Source: Candidatus Eiseniibacteriota bacterium
GTDB taxonomy: Bacteria; Arandabacterota; Arandabacteria; Arandabacterales; Arandabacteraceae
DNA length: 5,894 nucleotides
Assembly (NCBI GenBank): GCA_030592245.1
Contig: JAUVJV010000165.1
Location: 1-5,894 of the forward strand
Direction: 5' to 3'
The first letter of the stretch is position 1, and every line of letters begins with the position of its first letter. The translations under genes were made by a program, and so were the position numbers. Below, piece by piece: positions 1 to 5,894 of this stretch. Under the pieces are notes generated by a model. It made no database searches, was not told where the DNA came from, and saw nothing but the letters and a program-made list of their open reading frames with translations.

Positions 1-1154
<1,154 letters not shown>

Positions 1155-1186
1155 AGCCCGAATAGGATCGCCGGTTCCAATTAAGC

Positions 1187-1215
1187 TTGCTTTTGTTTTA
1201 GGCTTGTGTTACCCT
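1187..1215 (+). promoter_or_regulatory. Candidate sigma70-type promoter for the DUF494 gene
   Basis: A T-rich patch in otherwise GC-rich DNA contains TTGCTT (1187-1192), a 17-base spacer, and TACCCT (1210-1215). The -35 keeps the TTG core and the -10 keeps the TA...T positions, so the match is partial. Transcription would start near 1222, giving a leader of about 25 bases that still includes the GAGG ribosome site at 1237-1240. Spacing and the local AT rise support it; the weak -10 argues for caution. Confidence 0.4.
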
Positions 1216-1236
1216 GACGTACGCCAGATTGGAAGC

Positions 1237-1240
1237 GAGG
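1237..1240 (+). promoter_or_regulatory. Ribosome binding site deciding the DUF494 start
   Basis: GAGG, within GCGAGG, ends 6 bases before the ATG at 1247. A TTG at 1229 is in frame 6 codons upstream but would place this ribosome site inside the coding region and has no good site of its own, so the ATG is preferred. Confidence 0.6.
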
Positions 1241-1246
1241 TTCAGG

Positions 1247-1729
1247 ATGGACGAACGGCTGGTTGAGATAATTATCTCGATAGTCGACAGGCTTGTGGAC
1301 AAGTCAGTAGCCTCAAAGACAGTTGAGAGCCTCACGCATACTCTGATCACGGAAGGCTACAGCATCGGGGAAATAAACACCGCGTTCATGTGGCTTTATC
1401 ATACCGTGGATGAGAGCTTCTTCGAAGAAGGAACGGTGCTCCCTGAGTACGGAGTAAAGTCAACGCTCAGGATGCTGAACGACTTCGAGAGGTCCCTCAT
1501 CACGCCCCAGGCTTACGGGTACATCCTTCAGTTGAGCCAGCTCGGACTGCTCGATGATCTCCAGATAGAGGAGCTGATCGAGAGAGCCATCTACACCTGC
1601 GTCGAGACGGTTGAACTGAATGATGTAAAGCGCATAGTGCCTTCGATTATCCTGGAGGGTGTCCCTGGTTTCCGCCCCAGACTTGTCTCCTGGCGGAGCA
1701 GTGAGACCGACGGGACTCTCGCACACTAG
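1247..1729 (+). CDS. DUF494 / Smg-family protein
   Basis: Predicted soluble, acidic, largely helical protein of 160 residues, close to the size of E. coli Smg (157). I recognise the DUF494 pattern by eye: an N-terminal helix rich in Ile/Val, GYSIGEINTAFMWLYHTVD (residues 37-55, with the WL pair at 49-50), a middle acidic loop, then YGYILQLSQLGLLDDLQIEE (90-109), ELIERA (109-114), and a C-terminal part with the D-x-K step (126-128) and a VPGF turn (139-142). Smg ends in a comparable way (IPG then a tail finishing LH). No signal peptide, membrane segment or Cys cluster is visible. The molecular function of the family is not established. In E. coli smg lies between dprA and a topA-like zinc-ribbon gene; here it directly precedes topA, which supports the family call. 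The start could also be TTG at 1229, adding six residues. It is probably transcribed from its own promoter and possibly also by read-through from secA. Confidence 0.85.
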   Translation: MDERLVEIIISIVDRLVDKSVASKTVESLTHTLITEGYSIGEINTAFMWLYHTVDESFFEEGTVLPEYGVKSTLRMLNDFERSLITPQAYGYILQLSQLGLLDDLQIEELIERAIYTCVETVELNDVKRIVPSIILEGVPGFRPRLVSWRSSETDGTLAH

Positions 1730-1774
1730 CAGCCCCGGTCAGAGAGGCTTCTCCTTCAGTCCTTGAGTCTTGGC

Positions 1775-1803
1775 TTGCATATCTCAGGGTCGCGACTTAT
1801 CCT
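1775..1803 (+). promoter_or_regulatory. Weak candidate promoter for topA-trmFO-xer
   Basis: TTGCAT (1775-1780), 17-base spacer, TATCCT (1798-1803). The -35 matches only TTG; the -10 matches four of six bases including TA...T. The start point would be near 1810 and the leader about 25 bases. The -10 overlaps the left arm and loop of the inverted repeat at 1794-1814. A 106-base gap before a housekeeping cluster makes some promoter here likely, but this particular pair is a guess. Confidence 0.3.
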
Positions 1804-1814
1804 CTCTATAAGTC
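1794..1814 (+). repeat. Perfect 7-bp inverted repeat in the topA leader
   Basis: GACTTAT (1794-1800), 7-base pyrimidine loop CCTCTCT, ATAAGTC (1808-1814). The arms are exact reverse complements and stop pairing on both sides. The repeat ends 11 bases before the topA ribosome site GGAG (1826-1829). It could be a protein-binding dyad or an RNA hairpin. There is no T-run after it, so it is not an intrinsic terminator. Confidence 0.6.
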
Positions 1815-1825
1815 TATTCATATAC

Positions 1826-1829
1826 GGAG
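1826..1829 (+). promoter_or_regulatory. topA ribosome binding site
   Basis: GGAG, 6 bases before the ATG at 1836. It fixes the start; another ATG at 1831 is in a different frame and too close to the site. Confidence 0.7.
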
Positions 1830-1835
1830 AATGCA

Positions 1836-4040
1836 ATGGCCTCTAAGAAGAAGAAATCGCTGGTAGTAGTAGAGTCTCCCGCCAAGGCCCGAACCATCGG
1901 GCGCTTCCTGGGATCATCCTATATTGTAAAGGCATCGATGGGGCACATCCGGGACTTGCCTAAGTCCAAACTCGGGGTGGACCTGGAAAAGGATTTCGAG
2001 CCCCAGTATGTGACCGTGAGGGGTAAGACGAAGGCTATTAAGGATCTCAAGGCGGCCGCCGCCAAGGCCGGGGATATCTATCTCGCGCCGGACATGGACC
2101 GCGAGGGCGAGGCCATCGCCTGGCATCTGGCCCACCTGGTCGATAAGACAGGGACGCGAACCAAGCGGGTCATCTTCAACGAGATAACCCGGCAGGCCAT
2201 CAAGGCGGCCTTCGAGAACCCGACCGAGATCGACATGCGCAAGGTGGACGCCCAGCAGGCCAGGAGAATCCTCGACCGGCTGGTGGGCTACAGGGTCAGC
2301 CCGAAACTCTGGGAGGTTCTCTACAAAGGGACCAGTGCGGGGCGAGTCCAGTCGGTGGCCCTGAGGCTGGTCTGCGAGCGGGAAGACGAGATCAGGAAGT
2401 TTGTTTCGGAGGAGTACTGGACCGTTGACGGCCAGTTCCAGACACCCAGGACGGATAAGCTCGTCGCGCGGCTCGATAAGATCGATGGTGAGAAGGCCGA
2501 GATCAAGACCCAGAAGAGGGCCGACGAGGTCGACGCCGACATAAAGAAACAGTCTTACAATGTGCGCGATGTTGAGAGGAAGGCGAAGCGCAGGAACCCC
2601 AAGCCCCCGTTCATAACCAGCACGCTCCAGCAGGATTCCGCCCGCCGGCTCCGTTTCAGCGCGCGCAAGACCATGGTCATCGCCCAGGAGCTTTACGAGG
2701 GCATAGACGTGAGTGACAAGGATCGGGTGGGTCTCATAACCTATATGCGTACCGACTCTGTGAGGATTGCCGGCGGAGCGGGTGATGCGGCGAAGAAGTT
2801 CATCACCGAGCGCTTCGGCAAGGAGTATGTCCCAGCGAAAGCAGCCAGGTACCGCAAGGCCAAGGGCGCCCAGGATGCCCATGAGGCAGTAAGGCCCACC
2901 GATGTCAACAGGGTACCCGATGATCTGAGTTCATTCCTGACACGTGACCAGCTCAGGCTCTACAAGCTGATATGGGACAGGTTCGTGGCCAGCCAGATGG
3001 CCCAGGCCCTCTTCGATGTTACCCGGGTGGAGATCGATGGCGGCGCCTATACCTTCAAGGCCACCGGGACCGTGATGAAGTTCCCCGGCTTCTTGAGAGT
3101 ATATTCGGAGAAGGCCGAGGAGAAGGACACGTGCATTCCGGTGATAGCCAAGGGCGAGCCGCTTGATCTTCTTGCCCTCGATGTCAAGCGTCATGAGACC
3201 CAGCCCCCTCCGCGCTACACGGAGGCAAGCCTGATTAAGGAGCTCGAGGATAAGGGCATAGGGCGTCCCAGCACTTATGCCACGATCATCAGCACTGTCC
3301 TTGAGCGAAACTATGTGGTGAAGGAAAAGATGGCGCTTAGACCCACAGACCTGGGTGAGACGGTGATGACCATTCTGCTGAAGGTCTTCTCGGACATCTT
3401 TGACGTAGGATTTACCGCGCGCATGGAGACCGAGCTCGACAAGGTGGAGTCGGGAGAGGACAAATGGGTTGAAGTCGTCCGGAGGTTCTACGGACCGTTG
3501 AGCGAGAGCCTGGAACGCTTCGACTCGATGAAAGATGAGATCAAGCGCACGGTCGAGGAGATTGTCGACGAGAAGTGCCCGAAGTGCGGAAGCGCCATGC
3601 TCAAGAAATGGGGGCGGTTCGGCAAGTTCCTGGCCTGCTCTGCCTTTCCCGAGTGCAAGAGCACCAAGCCTATAGAGGGTGAGGAGACCGCAACCGACGA
3701 GGAGTGTCCCGACTGTGGCGGTGAGATGATCGTCAAGATGGGCAGGTACGGCAGGTTCCTGGCGTGCAAGCGGTATCCGGAGTGCAAGGGCACCAAGCCT
3801 TATACCCTCGGCATCAAGTGCCCGGAAGAGGGTTGTGACGGGGACATAGTCGAGAAGCGCACGCGCAGAGGCATCTTTTACGGATGCACCAAGTATCCCG
3901 AGTGCAAGTTCGCCACCTGGTACAAGCCGGTTGGAGAGCCCTGTCCCGAATGCAAGCACCCCATCATGGTGGTCAAGACGACGCGGGACAAGGGCAGCCA
4001 CCTGGCCTGTCCGAAGTGCGGGAGTGAGGCCAAGTCATGA
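1836..4040 (+). CDS. topA: DNA topoisomerase I (type IA)
   Basis: Relaxes negatively supercoiled DNA by cutting one strand through a 5'-phosphotyrosine link, balancing gyrase. The protein has 734 residues. The Toprim domain spans about residues 8-120, with LVVVESPAKA holding the acidic Glu13 and the metal-binding DMDREGEAIAWH motif (Asp86, Asp88, Glu90). The central type IA domain includes RRILDRLVGYRVSPKLWE, AGRVQSVALRLVCERE, the active-site stretch GLITYMRTDS (Tyr303, Arg305), QDAHEAVRPTD, and IGRPSTYATIIS. The C-terminus holds four zinc ribbons beginning at Cys581, Cys624, Cys662 and Cys703. The first two are near-copies (G-R-[FY]-G-[KR]-F-L-A-C with P-E-C-K); the third has a C-x4-C opening; the fourth is a short C-x2-C...C-x2-C form. 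It is shorter than E. coli TopA (865) mainly in the tail, and all catalytic residues seen are intact. Its stop overlaps the trmFO start. Confidence 0.99.
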   Translation: MASKKKKSLVVVESPAKARTIGRFLGSSYIVKASMGHIRDLPKSKLGVDLEKDFEPQYVTVRGKTKAIKDLKAAAAKAGDIYLAPDMDREGEAIAWHLAHLVDKTGTRTKRVIFNEITRQAIKAAFENPTEIDMRKVDAQQARRILDRLVGYRVSPKLWEVLYKGTSAGRVQSVALRLVCEREDEIRKFVSEEYWTVDGQFQTPRTDKLVARLDKIDGEKAEIKTQKRADEVDADIKKQSYNVRDVERKAKRRNPKPPFITSTLQQDSARRLRFSARKTMVIAQELYEGIDVSDKDRVGLITYMRTDSVRIAGGAGDAAKKFITERFGKEYVPAKAARYRKAKGAQDAHEAVRPTDVNRVPDDLSSFLTRDQLRLYKLIWDRFVASQMAQALFDVTRVEIDGGAYTFKATGTVMKFPGFLRVYSEKAEEKDTCIPVIAKGEPLDLLALDVKRHETQPPPRYTEASLIKELEDKGIGRPSTYATIISTVLERNYVVKEKMALRPTDLGETVMTILLKVFSDIFDVGFTARMETELDKVESGEDKWVEVVRRFYGPLSESLERFDSMKDEIKRTVEEIVDEKCPKCGSAMLKKWGRFGKFLACSAFPECKSTKPIEGEETATDEECPDCGGEMIVKMGRYGRFLACKRYPECKGTKPYTLGIKCPEEGCDGDIVEKRTRRGIFYGCTKYPECKFATWYKPVGEPCPECKHPIMVVKTTRDKGSHLACPKCGSEAKS
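4026..4029 (+). promoter_or_regulatory. trmFO ribosome binding site inside the topA 3' end
   Basis: GAGG, 7 bases before the trmFO ATG (4037), within the last topA codons. With the ATGA stop-start overlap at 4037-4040 it indicates translational coupling of the two genes. Confidence 0.6.
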
Positions 4041-5398
4041 GCCGCAGGCCTTCGAGGGTTTTTGTCATCGGAGGCGGACTTGCCGGTTCAGAGGCCGCCT
4101 GGCAGGCAGCCAGGCACGGAGCGGATGTAACGCTCTGCGAGATGCGCTCCACACGGATGACCGAGGCGCACCGGACGGACCTCCTGGCCGAACTGGTGTG
4201 CTCCAATTCCTTCAAGTCGGACCGGATCTCCAATGCGAACGGGCTTCTCAAGCTGGAGCTCAGGATGCTGGGATCGCTCCTTATGGAGACCGCATCCAGG
4301 ACCAGGGTACCTGCTGGCAGCGCCCTGTGTGTTGACCGGACCCGGTTCGCTCGCCACGTCACGCGCGCCATCGAGGGGGCGGCGAACATCCGGCTCGAAC
4401 ACAGGGAGGTCTCAGAGCTGGCCGACGATGCCGTTAACATCATAGCGGCAGGCCCGCTGGCGTCTCCTGCGATTTCGGATGTGATCGAGAACCTGGTCGG
4501 AAAGCCCAACCTGTATTTCTACGATGCCATATCGCCCATAATCGAGGCGGATTCCATAGACATGACAATTGCGTTCAAGTCGTCACGCTACGGCAAGGGC
4601 GACAGCACATATCTCAATCTTCCGATGGACAAGGGGCAGTATGAGGCTTTCATCAATGACCTCAGGCAGGCCCAGGTAACCCAGAGGCGGGAATTCGAGA
4701 GGAAGAAGTTCTTCTCGGCCTGCATGCCCGTAGAGGAACTTGCCGGGATGGGGGATGAGACCTTATCACACGGTTGCATGAAGCCCGTGGGTCTTACCGA
4801 TCCCCGCACCGGCAGCATGCCCTGGGCCGTCGCGCAGCTGAGGCCCGAGAACCTGGAGGGAACGCTCTACGGGATGGTGGGTTTCCAGACGCGGCTTAAG
4901 TACGGTGACCAGGAACGCATCTTCCGTTCATTGCCGGGTCTTAGGGATGCGCGCTTCGCCCGGCTGGGCAGCATCCACAGGAACACTTTCGTAAGGGCTC
5001 CCTCGGTGATCCGGGAGAGCCTCGAGCTCGACAGGGATGATAATGTGATGTTTGCCGGCCAGCTTACCGGAGCAGAAGGCTATGTGGCTGCTGTTGCCAC
5101 AGGCCTCGTGGCGGGCATAAACGCCGCCCGGAAGGTCAAGGGTGAAGCCCCATATGTTCCTCCGCGCGAGACCCTGCTCGGAGGACTCCTTCGCTATATC
5201 TCCGGCGCGCCGGCGGGAGACTTCCAGCCCATGAATCCCAACTTCGGCCTGATCCCTGCTTTGGGAGCAAGGGTGAGGGAGCGGCAACGGCGGAACCTGC
5301 TCTTGAGCGAGCGATCGGCGCTCACTCTCAAGGCCTGGATCAAGGAGACGGGGCTCGACAGTGGCGCGGCCCGGCTGGAGAGCAGAGTCGGAGAATAA
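4037..5398 (+). CDS. trmFO: Methylenetetrahydrofolate-tRNA-(uracil-5-)-methyltransferase TrmFO
   Basis: FAD-dependent cytoplasmic enzyme that makes 5-methyluridine (ribothymidine) at U54 in the T-loop of tRNAs, with N5,N10-methylenetetrahydrofolate as carbon donor. It has 453 residues, the normal family length. The N-terminal FAD-binding loop VIGGGLAGSEAAWQAARHG (residues 10-28) is followed by EMR and the family signature LAELVCSNSFKSD, whose Cys55 corresponds to catalytic Cys53 of the B. subtilis enzyme. Further family blocks are AAGPLASPAISD, LYFYDAISPIIEADSIDM, FFSACMPVEELA (Cys229, equivalent to B. subtilis Cys226), MKPVGLTDPRTG, LYGMVGFQTRLKYGDQ, HRNTFVRAPS, the second flavin-contact region FAGQLTGAEGYVAAVATGLV (from residue 339), and FQPMNPNFGLIP. 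All key residues seen are present. It overlaps topA by 4 bases and is followed 17 bases later by the xer gene. Earlier names were gid and trmA-like GidA paralogue; the LVCSNS and GCMP-type motifs separate it from MnmG. Confidence 0.98.
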   Translation: MSRRPSRVFVIGGGLAGSEAAWQAARHGADVTLCEMRSTRMTEAHRTDLLAELVCSNSFKSDRISNANGLLKLELRMLGSLLMETASRTRVPAGSALCVDRTRFARHVTRAIEGAANIRLEHREVSELADDAVNIIAAGPLASPAISDVIENLVGKPNLYFYDAISPIIEADSIDMTIAFKSSRYGKGDSTYLNLPMDKGQYEAFINDLRQAQVTQRREFERKKFFSACMPVEELAGMGDETLSHGCMKPVGLTDPRTGSMPWAVAQLRPENLEGTLYGMVGFQTRLKYGDQERIFRSLPGLRDARFARLGSIHRNTFVRAPSVIRESLELDRDDNVMFAGQLTGAEGYVAAVATGLVAGINAARKVKGEAPYVPPRETLLGGLLRYISGAPAGDFQPMNPNFGLIPALGARVRERQRRNLLLSERSALTLKAWIKETGLDSGAARLESRVGE

Positions 5399-5431
5399 GA
5401 TTCGGAGAACAAGAGGTGGAGAATCATCTGA
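5390..5431 (+). repeat. Three GGAGAA copies at exact 14-base spacing across the trmFO-xer junction
   Basis: GGAGAA begins at 5390, 5404 and 5418. The first two 14-base units agree at 10 of 14 positions (GGAGAATAAGATTC and GGAGAACAAGAGGT); the third unit shares mainly the GGAGAA core. The trmFO stop (5396-5398) is in unit 1, the xer ribosome site in unit 2, and the xer GTG spans the unit 2/3 boundary. Confidence 0.55.
5404..5407 (+). promoter_or_regulatory. Ribosome binding site deciding the xer GTG start
   Basis: GGAG, 8 bases before GTG at 5416. No ATG lies nearby in this frame, and protein similarity to Xer N-termini begins at once after this GTG, so GTG is the likely start. Confidence 0.6.
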
Positions 5432-5894
5432 AGCGTTTCGTCCTGCACCTTGGACTGGAACGGAATTTATCTGATAATACGATAAGCGCTTACGAGAATG
5501 ATCTCAAGCAATTTATAGCATTCCTGGCTCTGCAACTATCCTGCCGCAAACCTGCTGTCAAGCAGGTGGACAGGCTGGCCATACGGCATTTCCTCTCTCA
5601 TCTTAAAGCCGGGGGAGCCAGGGGGAGCACCCTGAGGCGGAAGCTTGCCGCCATAAGGTGCTTCATGAATTACCTGTGTGTCCGGGAGAGATTAGAACAC
5701 AATCCGGCCGTCGGGATCCGGATGCCCCGGAAGGCCAGGCGGCTCCCATCATTCCTGGCCGTCGAGGAGATCGATCGGCTGATGGAACTTCCGGCCAGGG
5801 GCGACTTTGGCGGCGCGCGCGACCTGGCCATGCTGGAGCTCTTCTACAGCACCGGCATAAGGCTTGGCGAGCTGCACGCCCTTAACGTATCCGA
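5416..5894 (+). CDS. xerC: Tyrosine recombinase XerC/XerD type, N-terminal part (3' end outside window)
   Basis: Xer recombinases cut and rejoin DNA at the chromosomal dif site to resolve dimers at division. The first 159 codons are visible, about half of a usual 300-residue protein. The N-terminal SAM-like DNA-clasp domain spans about residues 1-90: LKRFVLHLGLERNLSDNTIS is the typical opening, then AYENDLKQFIAFL, and STLRRKLAAIRCFMNYLC. The linker NPAVGIRMPRKARRLPSFLA leads into the catalytic domain: VEEIDRLME, GARDLAMLELFYSTGIRLGE, where Arg149 is the first catalytic Arg of the R-K-H-R-H-Y set. The remaining catalytic residues lie beyond the edge. The place behind topA and trmFO is the classic one for the XerC/CodV-type housekeeping recombinase rather than a phage or transposon integrase. 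XerC versus XerD cannot be settled from half the protein, so the symbol rests on context. No short frame break is seen. Confidence 0.92.
   Translation, partial: MENHLKRFVLHLGLERNLSDNTISAYENDLKQFIAFLALQLSCRKPAVKQVDRLAIRHFLSHLKAGGARGSTLRRKLAAIRCFMNYLCVRERLEHNPAVGIRMPRKARRLPSFLAVEEIDRLMELPARGDFGGARDLAMLELFYSTGIRLGELHALNVS

Noticed and set aside
1161..1199. Intrinsic terminator after secA
   Set aside because: Only a weak imperfect stem (AAT-GGA with TCC-ATT, one mismatch) can be drawn before the T-rich patch, and the T-rich patch fits a promoter better.
1914..2882. Long open frame on the - strand opposite topA (322 codons)
   Set aside because: It lies fully inside topA, which has intact motifs throughout. 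Its translation shows no domain I recognise, and long antisense frames are common in GC-rich genes.
2931..4001. Second long - strand open frame opposite topA (356 codons)
   Set aside because: Same reason: antisense to the catalytic and zinc-ribbon parts of topA, with Leu/Ala/Gly/His-rich low-information content and no own ribosome site evident.
5658..5885. + strand open frame within the xer gene
   Set aside because: Out-of-frame shadow; the Xer frame carries the recognisable recombinase motifs.
5416..5894. Xer gene as a phage, integron or transposon integrase marking a mobile element
   Set aside because: Its place behind topA-trmFO, housekeeping-type sequence and lack of tRNA, att repeats or cargo genes point to the chromosomal Xer recombinase.

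Overview
This is an ordinary, gene-dense bacterial chromosome segment of GC-rich DNA. All genes are on the + strand: the 3' part of secA, a DUF494/Smg-family gene, complete topA, complete trmFO, and the 5' part of a xerC-type tyrosine recombinase gene. I found no mobile element, CRISPR array, rRNA or tRNA, and no convincing new biological system. The unexplained signals are small and lie mostly in the intergenic stretches.

The organism looks like a GC-rich bacterium outside the gamma-proteobacteria. It carries the folate/FAD-dependent tRNA U54 methylase TrmFO rather than the SAM-dependent TrmA used by gamma-proteobacteria. The topA-trmFO-xer order is a long-conserved cluster, often followed by hslVU, known from Firmicutes, delta-proteobacteria and several other phyla. 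A DUF494 protein directly before topA argues against Firmicutes. The SecA style (RHESRRIDRQLRGRSGRQGD, a Cys-bearing segment just before it, and a C-terminal zinc motif) reminds me of FCB-like or deep-branching phyla such as Gemmatimonadota or Latescibacterota. That placement is recollection and low confidence.

Layout: (1) 1-1154, SecA from just before helicase motif VI to the C-terminal zinc-binding tail. (2) 1155-1246, a short gap with a T-rich patch and a plausible promoter for the next gene. (3) 1247-1729, DUF494, best started at the internal ATG behind a GAGG ribosome site. (4) 1730-1835, a 106-base leader of topA holding a perfect 7-bp inverted repeat (1794-1800 / 1808-1814) that overlaps a weak promoter candidate. 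(5) 1836-4040, topoisomerase I with four C-terminal zinc ribbons. (6) 4037-5398, trmFO, overlapping topA by ATGA. (7) 5416-5894, a xerC-like gene starting at GTG 17 bases after trmFO and cut by the window edge.

These are housekeeping genes: protein export (SecA), control of DNA supercoiling (TopA), ribothymidine formation at position 54 of tRNA (TrmFO) and chromosome dimer resolution (Xer). topA, trmFO and xer are very probably one transcript. secA and DUF494 are probably separate units or a loosely coupled one.
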